Origin: Brevibacillus panacihumi W25
GTDB taxonomy: Bacteria > Bacillota > Bacilli > Brevibacillales > Brevibacillaceae
NCBI RefSeq assembly: GCF_000503775.1
Contig: NZ_KI629782.1
Location: forward strand, 186,001 to 250,000
Reading direction: 5' to 3'
Length of the DNA: 64,000 nt
How positions within the stretch are numbered: position 1 is the stretch's first letter; each line of letters begins with the position of its first letter. Of this stretch, positions 38,158-47,600 are shown piece after piece. The position numbers and the translations under genes were made by a program. The notes under the pieces are model-generated. The model searched no databases. It saw only the letters and a list, made by a program, of their open reading frames with translations, and was not told the origin of the DNA.

Positions 38158-39537
38158 CTATAGCCAAGCCTTTTTTAAGAGCTTTACGCCAAGCTGGATT
38201 TCATCACATGATAAATTGCTGAAACCAAGTTTAATCATGGGTCTGTCAGTTTTGTTTTCCATGAAGAAAGGAGTAGTAGGATAGACTTTAACCCCCTGTT
38301 TGGAAGCTTGTTGAATAAGCCACTCTTCTGAATGTTCCAAGTGTACTTTCACTAGTACGTACAAGCCCGACTGCTCGCCAATGATAGATATATTTTGCTT
38401 GAAATGATTCCTTAACTCCAAAACCAAGTGCTGCATTTTGCGTTTATAAACGTGCCGCATGCGTTTAATATGGCGATTCCATTCCCCTTGTTCCATAAAT
38501 TTCGCCATTGTGAATTGGCTGAGCAGCGAAGTGGTGCTCTCGAACCGTTTGAACTGATTTTTATAACGGTTGAGAAGCGGCTGAGGCAATACCATATAAC
38601 TTAAACGAATTCCAGGAAGAAAGCACTTTGAGAAATTTCCGAGATAAATCACTCTCGCTGCATCGATGGAAGCGAGAGCGGGAAAAGGCTGTTGGGTATA
38701 GCGAAACTCACTGTCATAATCGTCCTCGATAATGTACCCCTGCCTCTTGTTTGCCCAATGGATCAGCGCATGTCTTTGTTGAATAGGCATGCTTACCCCG
38801 TACGGACTGTGATGGGATGGCGCCACATAAACGATTCGAGATTTCATCTGTTCCAGATGTGAAAAATCAGCGCCTGTCTCATAAACGGGCAACGTTTCAA
38901 GTGTAAAACGATTCAGCTGAAAAGCTTCCCTGGCGCCGTCATAACCAGGATCCTCCACGATCATGCTGGAAAAATCATGTTTCAGGACATGACCGAGGTA
39001 TACGAGCATTTGTTGGGTACTGCTTCCGATAATAATGGAATGCGGGTCTGTTCTCACCCCGCGAGACTGAAGTATATAGGCTGCGATTTGTTCGCGGAGG
39101 CACAATTCGCCAAAAGGTTCCCCGTATCGAAAGCTGTCCTTTGCCGTTAATACTTGATTCGAGATTCTCCTCCATGTTTGTAAAGGGAAATGCGATTGAT
39201 CGACGACGTCTGCACGGAAATCAATGTGAACAGATGGTATCGGCTCTGTTTGCTTGGGAATAGAAGAACTGCGAGCCTCCTGAAAGGAAAGGGGCTCTAA
39301 TTCATTTGCAAAATACCCTTTGCGCCCTTTTCCGCGAATATAGCCTTCTGCAACGAGCTGCTCGTAAGCCATTAATGTGGTATTGCGGCTTACTTGAAGG
39401 GATTGTGCAAGATAACGAATGGAGGGCAATGGCTCCTCCGCCTTAATGTCGCCATGTTCAATCAATAATTTGAAATGCTCGTAGATTTGTTTGTATTTAG
39501 GCGCTCGATCCGTCAAAGCAAATATGGTATTTATCAT
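38158..39537 (-). CDS. MocR/PdxR-type GntR regulator with aminotransferase-like domain
   Basis: A 459-residue MocR regulator. The GntR winged helix is at residues about 12-75 (YKQIYEHFKLLIEHGDI, IRYLAQSLQVSRNTTLMAYEQL, GYIRGKGRKGYFA). The rest is a fold-type I aminotransferase body with AYILQSRGVRTDPHSIIIGSSTQQ and the PLP lysine in LGNFSKCFLPGIRLSY. Such proteins sense PLP or an amino compound. It diverges from paiB, and inverted repeats CTGACATG/CATGTCAG lie in the shared upstream region, so it probably controls itself and the paiB-lysE-B3/B4 group. Confidence 0.92.
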   Translation of the reverse strand: MINTIFALTDRAPKYKQIYEHFKLLIEHGDIKAEEPLPSIRYLAQSLQVSRNTTLMAYEQLVAEGYIRGKGRKGYFANELEPLSFQEARSSSIPKQTEPIPSVHIDFRADVVDQSHFPLQTWRRISNQVLTAKDSFRYGEPFGELCLREQIAAYILQSRGVRTDPHSIIIGSSTQQMLVYLGHVLKHDFSSMIVEDPGYDGAREAFQLNRFTLETLPVYETGADFSHLEQMKSRIVYVAPSHHSPYGVSMPIQQRHALIHWANKRQGYIIEDDYDSEFRYTQQPFPALASIDAARVIYLGNFSKCFLPGIRLSYMVLPQPLLNRYKNQFKRFESTTSLLSQFTMAKFMEQGEWNRHIKRMRHVYKRKMQHLVLELRNHFKQNISIIGEQSGLYVLVKVHLEHSEEWLIQQASKQGVKVYPTTPFFMENKTDRPMIKLGFSNLSCDEIQLGVKLLKKAWL

Positions 39538-39546
39538 TTTATCCCT

Positions 39547-39590
39547 CTGACATGTTCATTTTTTCAGTATTGTACCTTTTTTCATGTCAG
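39547..39590. promoter_or_regulatory. Inverted repeat in the divergent MocR/paiB control region
   Basis: CTGACATG (39547-39554) and CATGTCAG (39583-39590) are perfect 8-bp inverted copies separated by 28 bp of T-rich DNA. The arms begin 10 bp upstream of the MocR start. They are good candidate half-sites for a MocR dimer. Confidence 0.5.
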
Positions 39591-39655
39591 TTTGGATACT
39601 ATCATTCCGTGTAAGGATGTTGGTTGTATATAAAAAAGGAATGAGGGGATGTCGC

Positions 39656-40273
39656 ATGTATATTCCAGAGCATTTTACGATGAAAGAAGGAACTGCTGCC
39701 TACGATGTCATACAGGAAAACAGTTTTGCCACGCTGTTTTCGATTCATAACGGGATCCCCTTCGCTACCCATTTGCCTCTGCTATTAAATCAGGAGAAAA
39801 CCTATTTGTACGGTCATTTTGCCCGTTCGAACCCGCAGTGGAGGGATATTCAAAATCAGACAGTCTTAACCGTTTTTCATGGTCCTCATTGCTACATCTC
39901 CCCCTCCTGGTATGAGACCAATAAAGCCGTGCCAACGTGGAATTATGTCACGGTTCATGTCTACGGAGAAGTTGAGCTAATTGAAAATGAACAGGAGCTC
40001 ATGGATTCCTTGCATGATCTGGTAGGAAAGTACGAAGCCCCAGACAGTTCATACAATTTACACGAGTTAGATGCTGAATTTCTCCTTGGCATGAGCAAGG
40101 GCATTCAAGGATTCAGAATAAAAATCGATCGAATGGAAGGAAAAGCAAAGATAAGTCAAAACCATTCCTTGCAGAGACAAGAACTCGTTATCAAACAGTT
40201 GGAACAGATTCCACACCCAAACGAACAGCAAATTGCCTCCTTGATGAAAGCCAACCTCCAGCAAAAAGGGTAA
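39656..40273 (+). CDS. paiB: PaiB-like FMN-binding negative transcriptional regulator
   Basis: A 205-residue protein of the FMN_bind_2/PaiB family. Marks: [64 protein letters not shown] and [14 protein letters not shown]. subtilis PaiB acts with the acetyltransferase PaiA as a negative factor for sporulation and degradative enzymes; biochemically it is a split-barrel flavin- or haem-type protein. No paiA is present here. ATG 39656 has AGGGGA 6 nt upstream and gives the normal length. It diverges from the MocR gene and is followed 69 bp later by the LysE gene. Confidence 0.9.
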   Translation: MYIPEHFTMKEGTAAYDVIQENSFATLFSIHNGIPFATHLPLLLNQEKTYLYGHFARSNPQWRDIQNQTVLTVFHGPHCYISPSWYETNKAVPTWNYVTVHVYGEVELIENEQELMDSLHDLVGKYEAPDSSYNLHELDAEFLLGMSKGIQGFRIKIDRMEGKAKISQNHSLQRQELVIKQLEQIPHPNEQQIASLMKANLQQKG

Positions 40274-40342
40274 CCTTTTTCACCATACTAAGGAGGAGCC
40301 CGAATCAATCATGCCCAAAATTACAACAAGGAGTTGCACGTT

Positions 40343-40981
40343 ATGGAGCTATCAACGATTTGGCTGTTTGTTTTGGCTGCTGCGACATTGTTAATCATCC
40401 CTGGACCAGCAGTCTTCTATATCATGGCAAGAAGTATAAATCAGGGAAAAAAAGCGGGCCTGGTATCCGTTCTCGGTGTATCTCTTGGCGGTTCTGTTCA
40501 TGTTTTAGCTGGAGCGATGGGAGTTTCTGCGATACTGATGACTTCTGCTACAGCCTTTCAGATCGTGAAGTACTTGGGTGCTGCTTATCTGATCTATCTG
40601 GGGTGCAAGACTTTATTTTCTAAATCTGCTGAAACGGCTTCAGATATCCCAGAAGCCCCTCGCGAAAAATTAGGTAAGATTTTTTATGAATCAGCGCTCG
40701 TAGAAATCATGAATGCGAAGACAGCATTGTTTTTTTTAGCCTTCTTTCCGCAATTTATATCGCCTGCTGCCGGATCAGTCACGTCACAATTTTTGCTTTT
40801 AGGAACGATCTTTATTATCCTAGCTTTACTTTGTGATGGTCTGTATGCAGTTCTCGCAGCAAGCATGAGAAAGCGACTCGTAGGCAGGAAAGCGAGCTCG
40901 AAGCTGATGAATCGGATAACTGGCTATTTTTATATTATTTTAGGGGTATTCTCCGCCTTCGCGAGCCCCTTGAAAACCTAA
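40343..40981 (+). CDS. LysE/RhtB-family amino-acid exporter
   Basis: A 212-residue membrane protein of the LysE/RhtB family with six hydrophobic segments. It opens with FVLAAATLLIIPGPAVFYIMARSI, containing the family's P-G-P motif, then GKKAGLVSVLGVSLGGSVHVL, KYLGAAYLIYLGCKTLF and EIMNAKTALFFLAFFPQF. Members export excess amino acids or their derivatives by proton exchange. ATG 40343 has AAGGAG 9 nt upstream. It lies between paiB and the B3/B4 gene, so control by the divergent MocR regulator is likely. Substrate is unknown. Confidence 0.88.
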   Translation: MELSTIWLFVLAAATLLIIPGPAVFYIMARSINQGKKAGLVSVLGVSLGGSVHVLAGAMGVSAILMTSATAFQIVKYLGAAYLIYLGCKTLFSKSAETASDIPEAPREKLGKIFYESALVEIMNAKTALFFLAFFPQFISPAAGSVTSQFLLLGTIFIILALLCDGLYAVLAASMRKRLVGRKASSKLMNRITGYFYIILGVFSAFASPLKT

Positions 40982-41009
40982 GTGACACAAAGGAAAAGGA
41001 GAGATAGCT

Positions 41010-41720
41010 ATGCCCAGATTTATCATTGAAGATGATTTTTGGTCGTTATTCCCTCACGCCAAAATAGGCACCGTGATTTGCCAGGGGATTGATAATTCAA
41101 AAAGAGACGTTGAGATCTACGAGAAGCTGCTGCAGGAGGCGGAAAAAGAAGCGCATACGTTTTTAAGTATGGATGAATTCAGTAGAAACCCAGTCATTTC
41201 CGTATGGCGAGAAGCGTTTCAGAAATTCAAGACTAAGAAAGGGGCAAGGTGTTCCATTGAAGCTTTATTAAAAAGAGTGAAAAATGGCAATCAGATCGGA
41301 AACATAAACCCGCTTGTTGACATCTATAATTCCATTTCCTTGCGTTATGGGCTTCCGTGCGGTGGAGAAGATATCGACACTTTTGCTGGTGATATTCGGC
41401 TAACGCAGGCAAATGGTACCGAAGCTTTTATCCCCTTGGGAAGTGATGAAAATGCTCCGCCTTATGAAGGTGAAATTGTGTACAAAGATGATGCCGGTGC
41501 CATATGCAGATGCTGGAATTGGCGTGAAGCGCAGAGAACAATGCTCACAGAACGTACAAAAAATGCATTCCTCTGTATTGAATTGATAGATGAGACAAGA
41601 AGCGATGAGTTTCATATGGCCTTGAAAGAATTGTCTGATCTAGTGTCGCAGCATCTTGGTGGCATTGTGAGGATTGAAGTGCTAGATCGCAATAATAAGG
41701 AAATGTCAATCTTTGAGTAA
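41010..41720 (+). CDS. B3/B4-domain protein (phenylalanyl-tRNA synthetase beta editing-domain homologue)
   Basis: A 236-residue protein related to the B3/B4 editing module of PheRS beta. Recognisable parts are RNPVISVWREAFQKFKTKKGARCSIEALLKRV, cited here in short as SIEALLKRV, then NPLVDIYNSISLRYGLPCGGEDID and the late CRCWNWREAQRTMLTE. Stand-alone members are thought to bind or hydrolyse mischarged tRNA or modified amino acids; activity here is unproven. It is the third gene after paiB and lysE, in keeping with a theme of handling non-standard amino acids. AGGAG precedes the ATG. Confidence 0.85.
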   Translation: MPRFIIEDDFWSLFPHAKIGTVICQGIDNSKRDVEIYEKLLQEAEKEAHTFLSMDEFSRNPVISVWREAFQKFKTKKGARCSIEALLKRVKNGNQIGNINPLVDIYNSISLRYGLPCGGEDIDTFAGDIRLTQANGTEAFIPLGSDENAPPYEGEIVYKDDAGAICRCWNWREAQRTMLTERTKNAFLCIELIDETRSDEFHMALKELSDLVSQHLGGIVRIEVLDRNNKEMSIFE

Positions 41721-41732
41721 GCAGCTTGAAAA

Positions 41733-41776
41733 GGCTGTCGCACGAACGAACATCTCCGTTCATGTGACAGCCGATC
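41733..41776. terminator. Bidirectional terminator between B3/B4 gene and M20 gene
   Basis: Sixteen-pair stem GGCTGTCGCACGAACG/CGTTCATGTGACAGCC (41733-41772) with one mismatch and one wobble. The minus-strand side is followed by TTTTC. It lies between the converging stops at 41720 and 41782. Confidence 0.8.
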
Positions 41777-41781
41777 TTCAT

Positions 41782-42963
41782 TTATCCCAATTCCTCCCAG
41801 ACCAGGTGGAGAAAGAGCTTTCCCGTGATCAGCATGGCCCGCTCATCTCCGTCAAATCGCGGATGGTGCAAGGGATAGATGGCATCCTGTTCAGGATTTC
41901 CCACTCCTACGAAGAAAAAGGCACCCGGGACCTTTTGCAGGTAGGCGGAAAAGTCTTCTCCTGTCATGCTGGGTTCTACCCGTTTGACTTTATCCTCTCC
42001 GACAACTTTCATCGCGGCCGCTTCGACGCTTCTGACCTGTTCCGGATGGTTCCAGACTGCATCGTAGCCTTTGTGGAACACCAGTGACCCCACAGCATCG
42101 GCTGCCTCGCAAGTCGCTTTTGTGATCTTCGCGATCTGTTCATGCATGAGCTGTCGTACGTCCGGGTTGAAGCAACGAATCGTCCCGGTCAGCTTGCAGG
42201 TATCCGGTATGACATTAGAGGCTTGCCCGCTGTGGATGGAAGCCACCGTTAAAACAGCGGGCTCAAGCGGATTGACGTGACGACTGACGATTTGCTGCAG
42301 GTTCAAGACCAGTTGGCAGCCGACGACCAGTGTGTCTACGGTCAGATGCGGCTGTGCTCCATGGCCGCCGCGCCCCTTGATTTCGATCTCGAACAAATCC
42401 CCAGCTGCCATGGCATATCCTTCTGTCACGGCGACCTCACCTACCGACAACGCCGGCCAGACATGCGCGCCGTAGATGACATCCACCCCGTCCAGGCAGC
42501 CATCCTCGATCATCGCTTTTGCCCCTCCGGGTGGTTTTTCCTCACCAAATTGGTGAAGAAAGACGACATTGCCGCGTAGTTTGTCCCTTACTTTGCTTAA
42601 CACATGGGCTGCGCCCAGCAACGAAGCTGTGTGCAGGTCGTGGCCGCATGCGTGCATGACGCCAGGGATTTTTGACTTGTAAGGCACCTCTTTTTCATCC
42701 TGAATCGGCAAAGCATCGAAATCGGCGCGCAAGGCAATGGTACGGCTCTCCTTTTCTGCCGCTCCTCCTCGAAGCAATCCGACCACCCCGCGACCGCCGA
42801 CGCCCGTCCTTACCTCCAAGCCCAGATTTTCCAGGTAATCAGCCACCTTTTGGGGAGTATTCACCTCCTGGAAGGACAACTCCGGGTGCATATGCAGATC
42901 GCGGCGGATCCTCACCATTTCCGGATACAAGGTCTCCAGTTCGCGACACATAGCGGCAAGCAT
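41782..42963 (-). CDS. M20-family amidohydrolase (N-acyl-amino-acid/peptide deacylase)
   Basis: A 393-residue M20D metallohydrolase. Features: RRDLHMHPELSFQE at the N-terminus, RADFDALPI, the metal-binding HACGHD at residues 104-109, HQFGEEKPPGGAKAMIEDG, and the C-terminal MTGEDFSAYLQKVPGAFFFVG. A dimerisation domain lies in the middle (GRGGHGAQPHLTVDTL). The group includes IAA-amino acid hydrolases, N-acyl-L-amino acid deacylases and aminobenzoyl-glutamate hydrolases. It is the last gene of the second opp operon, 24 bp after the binding protein, so it likely processes the imported peptide or acylated amino acid. Confidence 0.92.
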   Translation of the reverse strand: MLAAMCRELETLYPEMVRIRRDLHMHPELSFQEVNTPQKVADYLENLGLEVRTGVGGRGVVGLLRGGAAEKESRTIALRADFDALPIQDEKEVPYKSKIPGVMHACGHDLHTASLLGAAHVLSKVRDKLRGNVVFLHQFGEEKPPGGAKAMIEDGCLDGVDVIYGAHVWPALSVGEVAVTEGYAMAAGDLFEIEIKGRGGHGAQPHLTVDTLVVGCQLVLNLQQIVSRHVNPLEPAVLTVASIHSGQASNVIPDTCKLTGTIRCFNPDVRQLMHEQIAKITKATCEAADAVGSLVFHKGYDAVWNHPEQVRSVEAAAMKVVGEDKVKRVEPSMTGEDFSAYLQKVPGAFFFVGVGNPEQDAIYPLHHPRFDGDERAMLITGKLFLHLVWEELG

Positions 42964-42987
42964 CGTTTTCCTCCCCTCTTTGCATGT

Positions 42988-44655
42988 CTATTGGACGCCT
43001 GTCATGGACCATTTTTCCAGATCGCGGTGGAAACCGAAGACACGGGGTTCTCCATATGCAATCTTTTTCGAAATTCCGACGAAGTCATTGTCTGAGTAGA
43101 GAGAGATGAGCGGCACGTCTTCATTCCAGAGCTTTTGCAATTCGCTGTAGATTCCTTTTCGAACATCGGAATTGGCTTCCGCCCTGCCCTTTTTCAACAG
43201 CTCTTCCGACTTGGGATTGTCGTATTGCATAAAGTTGTAGGTGCCGCCTACGCCGTAAAGAGACGAGACCTCAGGATCCAACGTCAGCGTAAGTCCCATC
43301 AGTACGACTTCAAAATCTCCGGCCTTGGCCTTCGCGAGCACGGTCGGGAAATCGTATTTCGTGACCTTTACGTTGAGACCTGCGGCGATCAGGTTCTGGG
43401 TGATAATATCAGCGGACTGCTCACGTACCTTGTTGCCAGTCGGAACCATGAAATGCAGCTCCCGATTGAAGTCCCACCCAGCTTCTTGCAGCAATTGTTT
43501 GGCCTTGGCGGTATCAAATGTGTATTTCTTCAGATCTTTATCGAGATAAGGGTTAACCGATGAATAGGGACCGTCTATCACTTCCCCGTAGCCTTTCAGC
43601 AGCTTGTCTACCAGCTGCTGGCGGTCGACGGCGTACGCCATTGCCTGACGCACCTTCGGATCGAGTTTTTTCGTGTTGAACATCATGGTTTGGAAACCAA
43701 TCGTAGGCTCGTCCTTGGCGACAAGATGGTCCATGCCTTTGACCGTATCGTAATCCTGCGGCGGAATTTTGCCGATGCCCCCGCCGACGTTCATGTGAAC
43801 TTCTCCTGTTTGCAATTGGGCGACCATATTCGCAGACGGCATGATTTTAATAAACATTTTCTCCAGCTCCGGTTTGCCGCGATAGTAATCCGGGTTGGCT
43901 TCCAGCTCTACATATTGGTCCTTCTGGTATTTGACAAATTTGAACGGTCCATTGGTAACGGTAGGTTTTTGCATGAAGGGGTCCTGCGACAGGCTCGCCG
44001 GGTCCACTTTTTCCAGCACATGCTTCGGCAAAATCATCAGCTTGCAGCCCAGCTGTTCTTTTAACATATTGGGATCGACTGGCGCTTTGGTTTTGAACTC
44101 CAACGTCTTGTCGTCGACGACTTTGACCGATGGGATGCTGCTTTCGCCCGCTTTGAGCTTCCCGTTTTCCTCTAGTCCATCCAGCATGGACAGATAGCTG
44201 CCTACACTCGTCTCTGTTTTGGGATTGGCGATGAGGTTGAAGGTGAATGCGGCATCGTGAGCCGTGACAGGGGTCCCGTCCGTCCATTTGGCGTCCTTGT
44301 TGATTTTGATCGTGTAAGTCTGGTTGTCTGTCGTCTCAAAGGAATCGGCCAATTTGGGCACGAATTTCAGCGGACCTTCCATTTCCAGGAAGGAGTCAAA
44401 CATAAACTTCTCCGTGAATTGCGAAGCGACGTCCACACTGTTGATCGTATTGAACAAGATCGGCGGATTGGTCATCCCCAGGAACATGGAGCCGCCTGCC
44501 GCGCTTGTGGCACCGGCTGGCGCCTGCGCTGTGCCTCCCGCGGTCCCGTTTCCTTGGACCGGAGCCGAACTCCCGCCTCCACCACCGCACGCGGCCAGTG
44601 TGAAAAGTGAAGAAATAGCCAAAATGCTTGCTGCTTTCTTGACGATTTTCATCAT
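42988..44655 (-). CDS. Peptide/nickel-type ABC transporter substrate-binding lipoprotein
   Basis: A 555-residue SBP_bac_5 protein. The lipoprotein signal ends in FTLAACGGGG with Cys23 lipidated, followed by a Gly/Ala/Ser/Thr linker. NKDAKWTDGTPVTAHDAAFTF and RQAMAYAVDRQQLVDKLL are standard family segments. It is followed by the M20 gene and preceded by the two permease genes, so order is D-F-B-C-A. Sequence differs clearly from the first OppA in the window (DppA-like rather than OppA-like), so the two transporters should have different ligands. Confidence 0.93.
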   Translation of the reverse strand: MMKIVKKAASILAISSLFTLAACGGGGGSSAPVQGNGTAGGTAQAPAGATSAAGGSMFLGMTNPPILFNTINSVDVASQFTEKFMFDSFLEMEGPLKFVPKLADSFETTDNQTYTIKINKDAKWTDGTPVTAHDAAFTFNLIANPKTETSVGSYLSMLDGLEENGKLKAGESSIPSVKVVDDKTLEFKTKAPVDPNMLKEQLGCKLMILPKHVLEKVDPASLSQDPFMQKPTVTNGPFKFVKYQKDQYVELEANPDYYRGKPELEKMFIKIMPSANMVAQLQTGEVHMNVGGGIGKIPPQDYDTVKGMDHLVAKDEPTIGFQTMMFNTKKLDPKVRQAMAYAVDRQQLVDKLLKGYGEVIDGPYSSVNPYLDKDLKKYTFDTAKAKQLLQEAGWDFNRELHFMVPTGNKVREQSADIITQNLIAAGLNVKVTKYDFPTVLAKAKAGDFEVVLMGLTLTLDPEVSSLYGVGGTYNFMQYDNPKSEELLKKGRAEANSDVRKGIYSELQKLWNEDVPLISLYSDNDFVGISKKIAYGEPRVFGFHRDLEKWSMTGVQ

Positions 44656-44701
44656 TTTCCCCCCACATCTATCGTAATAAAAAACGTGTTGCCATCACTC
44701 A

Positions 44702-45619
44702 TTACCTCAGACTTTTCGGATCCATCGCATCCCGCAGTCCGTCTCCCATGAAATTAATCGAGAGAACGGCGAGCAAAATCATCAACCCCGGTGGAATCCA
44801 GAGCCAAAGCTGTGTCGACAGGACTGTAAGCGATTGGGCTTCTGTCAGCATATTGCCCCAGCTCGCTGTCGGAGGCTGGACACCCATCCCGAGAAAGCTG
44901 AGCGAGGCTTCCATGATGATTGCAGAGGCGATGCCAAAGGTGGCGTTGACGAGAATGGGAGCCAGGCAGTTCGGGAGGATGTGCTGGAAGACGATTTTGG
45001 GTGTCGAATACCCCAGTGTAATGCCTGCCTTGACGTAATCCATCTCCTTGATCGACAAGACGCTGCCGCGTACAATCCGGGCGATACCGGGCCAGCCGAG
45101 CAATCCCAGCACGATGATAATGTTGTACAGACTCGGGCCCATGATGCTGACCAGCACCAAGATGACCATCAAGTAGGGAAAGGCCATGAACACATCTGTC
45201 AACCGCATGATGCACATGTCTACCCATTTGCCAAAATAGCCGGCAATCGCCCCCAGGATCGTTCCGATGACGACATAAATCGCAACGGCGCCAATCCCGA
45301 CAGCTAAAGAGACGCGCGACGCGTAGATCAAGCGGCTCGCGATATCACGACCCACCTGGTCCGTCCCCAGCCAATACTCGGCAGACGGTTCCGCAGCGAA
45401 ATCCCCTGTGATTTCATACGGATCCCTGGGCGATATCCACGGAGCCAAAATCGCCATCAGCGTAATGATGGTGAAAATCACCAACCCGACAACCGCGAGC
45501 CTGTGTTTGAAAAAACGCTTCGTAATCATCCTCAGGTAGCTTTCTTCTTCGCCCAGGCCCAAATCCGGCGGGTGCTGCAGGACGGGCTCCTGTTCCGTTT
45601 TCAGATTGGCAAGCGACAT
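44702..45619 (-). CDS. Peptide ABC transporter permease (DppC/OppC-like)
   Basis: A 305-residue permease with a cytosolic N-terminal segment of about 35 residues and six TM helices. The first is VVGLVIFTIITLMAILAPWI; the GTDQVGRDIASRLIYASRVSL stretch is the DppC signature. The coupling motif is VKAGITLGYSTPKIVFQHILP and the C-terminal SFLGMGVQPPTASWGNML is strongly conserved. GGGGGGAG is 3-8 nt before the ATG. It partners with the permease encoded 20 bp upstream. Confidence 0.93.
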   Translation of the reverse strand: MSLANLKTEQEPVLQHPPDLGLGEEESYLRMITKRFFKHRLAVVGLVIFTIITLMAILAPWISPRDPYEITGDFAAEPSAEYWLGTDQVGRDIASRLIYASRVSLAVGIGAVAIYVVIGTILGAIAGYFGKWVDMCIMRLTDVFMAFPYLMVILVLVSIMGPSLYNIIIVLGLLGWPGIARIVRGSVLSIKEMDYVKAGITLGYSTPKIVFQHILPNCLAPILVNATFGIASAIIMEASLSFLGMGVQPPTASWGNMLTEAQSLTVLSTQLWLWIPPGLMILLAVLSINFMGDGLRDAMDPKSLR

Positions 45620-45639
45620 CTGCTCCCCCCCTTTTAGCC

Positions 45640-46590
45640 TTAATTGTATTTAATCCGCGGGTCTGCAACCGAATAGAGGATATCTGCGAGAAGATTGGAC
45701 AACAGGACTGTGATCGCCGCGATAAAATTGATTGCCATTAGAGTCGGGTAATCGCGCGAGAGGATGGATTGAATCGTGAGTTGTCCCAATCCCGGCCACT
45801 GAAAGATCTGTTCGGTCACGACGGCCCCACCGATCAACAGCGGAATATCCATGCCAATGACCGTAATGATCGGAATCAGCGCGTTGCGAAAGGCATGCTT
45901 GTTGACGACGAGAAATTCCCGCAGGCCTTTGGAACGGGCTGTACGCAGATAATCTTGTCCCAAAATCTCCAGCATGCTGGAACGCACATATCGAACCATG
46001 CTCCCTGCAATCCCCGTAGCCAGAACGAAAGCCGGGAGCAGCAAATGCATGATCGTATCGCCAAAGCCTCCGTCTCCCCCGAGTGTATTCATGCCGCCGG
46101 ACGGAAGGATTTGCCACTGTACGGCAAACAGATAGATGAGACCAAGTCCCAGGAAGAAATTCGGTATGGAGATGCCCATAAAGGAAAAGCCGGTGGTTAG
46201 ATAATCAATCCACGAATATTGCCGAGTCGCGCTGATCACGCCGATCGGAATGGCGAAGATGTATGCCAGCAGCAAAGCTGAACCCATCAGCAAAAGCGTC
46301 GGCAAGATCCGCGATGCCACCATCTCCCCTACCGGAGCGTAGGTTGAGAAGGAATAGCCGAAATCTCCCTGCAGCAGGTTTTGCAACCATCGCCAATACT
46401 GGACGTAGATCGGATCATTCAGACCCAATGCTTCTTTTTTCAACTCGATGTCCGCCTGTGTCGCATCCGGGCTGATAAACATTTCCACAGGGTTGCCCGG
46501 TGCCAGATTGACGATAAAGAAACTGAACACGGTCACTCCGAATAGCACCGGGATGGCGATGAGCAAACGCCGTACGATATATGGAAACAC
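45640..46590 (-). CDS. Peptide ABC transporter permease (DppB/OppB-like)
   Basis: A 316-residue permease with six TM helices. It begins FPYIVRRLLIAIPVLFGVTVF and contains LAPGNPVEMF, GDFGYSFSTYAPVGEMV and the coupling motif RTARSKGLREFLVVNKHAFRN. GTG 46590 is chosen because GGAGGG lies 10 nt upstream and because it leaves a 23-bp gap to the upstream ATPase gene; the frame extends to 46635 without a ribosome site. The central channel is formed with the downstream DppC-like permease. Confidence 0.92.
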   Translation of the reverse strand: MFPYIVRRLLIAIPVLFGVTVFSFFIVNLAPGNPVEMFISPDATQADIELKKEALGLNDPIYVQYWRWLQNLLQGDFGYSFSTYAPVGEMVASRILPTLLLMGSALLLAYIFAIPIGVISATRQYSWIDYLTTGFSFMGISIPNFFLGLGLIYLFAVQWQILPSGGMNTLGGDGGFGDTIMHLLLPAFVLATGIAGSMVRYVRSSMLEILGQDYLRTARSKGLREFLVVNKHAFRNALIPIITVIGMDIPLLIGGAVVTEQIFQWPGLGQLTIQSILSRDYPTLMAINFIAAITVLLSNLLADILYSVADPRIKYN

Positions 46591-46613
46591 GAATAATCGT
46601 CCCTCCTTCGATA

Positions 46614-47600
46614 TTAGACAAGTGGAAAATGACACGCTACGGCGTGAGCGGTTTTGGTCAGATCAGGCGCCTGCTCCCGGCAAATCTCTTTGGCAAAGGG
46701 GCAACGAGTATGGAATCGGCATCCTTTCGGGGGATTCGCAGGATTGGGGACGTCCCCCTCCATCACGATCCGCTCCCGATTGCGCAGATGCGGATTGGGG
46801 ATGGGATAGGCGTGCAGCAGAGCTTGCGTATATGGGTGTCTGGGGGATTTGAAGATCTCCTGCGTTTGGGCCAGCTCCACGATTTTGCCCAGGTACATGA
46901 TGGCGATCCGGTCACTGATGTACTTGACTGCACCCAGACCATGCGCGATGAACAGATACGTGAGCTGAAATTCCTTCTGCAAATCCTTCAACAGATTTAG
47001 CACCTGCGCCTGAATCGAGACGTCCAGCGCAGATACGGGTTCATCACAAACGATCAGCTTGGGTTGCAAAATAAGCGCTCTGGCAATGCCGATCCGTTGC
47101 CTTTGACCTCCGGAGAATTCATGCGGATAACGGCTTTTATGGTACTTGGTCAAACCGACGATCTCGAGAATTTCGTCTACCTTTTGGGAAACCTCGCTTT
47201 TCGGTACGAGCTTATGGGCCAATAGCGGCTCTGCCAGCAAATCGCCGATGCGTTTTCTGGGATTGAGCGATGAGTACGGGTCTTGGAAGATAATCTGCAA
47301 ATCCGTGCGGGCTTTACGCAATTCTGCACCTTGCAGCGCGGCCATGTCCTGACCTGCAAAGATCACTCTGCCTTCTGTGGGAGGTTCAAGATGGACGATA
47401 GCTCGTCCCGTCGTCGATTTTCCGCAGCCCGACTCGCCGACAAGCGCCAGGGTTTCCCCAGGGTAGATGTGAAAATCGATCCCGTCCACTGCTTTCACAT
47501 GGCCGACAGTGCGTGAGATAATCCCTTTTTTGATGGGATAATATTTTTTGAGCTTTTCGACGACCAAGAGCGGCGTCTGTTTATCGGGGGGTTTACGCAT
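46614..47600 (-). CDS. oppF: Peptide ABC transporter ATP-binding protein (OppF-like)
   Basis: A 328-residue ATPase with Walker A GESGCGKSTTGRAI, Q-loop IIFQDPYSSLNPRKRIGDLLAEPL, signature SGGQRQRIGIARAL and Walker B LIVCDEPVSALD. The long PRKRIGDLLAEP segment and the GCRFHTRCPFAKEICREQAPD C-terminus are OppF/DppF-specific. Its ATG overlaps the stop of the upstream oppD-like gene by 1 nt. It pairs with that OppD to form a heterodimeric ATPase, unlike the first opp operon, which has no OppF. Confidence 0.93.
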   Translation of the reverse strand: MRKPPDKQTPLLVVEKLKKYYPIKKGIISRTVGHVKAVDGIDFHIYPGETLALVGESGCGKSTTGRAIVHLEPPTEGRVIFAGQDMAALQGAELRKARTDLQIIFQDPYSSLNPRKRIGDLLAEPLLAHKLVPKSEVSQKVDEILEIVGLTKYHKSRYPHEFSGGQRQRIGIARALILQPKLIVCDEPVSALDVSIQAQVLNLLKDLQKEFQLTYLFIAHGLGAVKYISDRIAIMYLGKIVELAQTQEIFKSPRHPYTQALLHAYPIPNPHLRNRERIVMEGDVPNPANPPKGCRFHTRCPFAKEICREQAPDLTKTAHAVACHFPLV

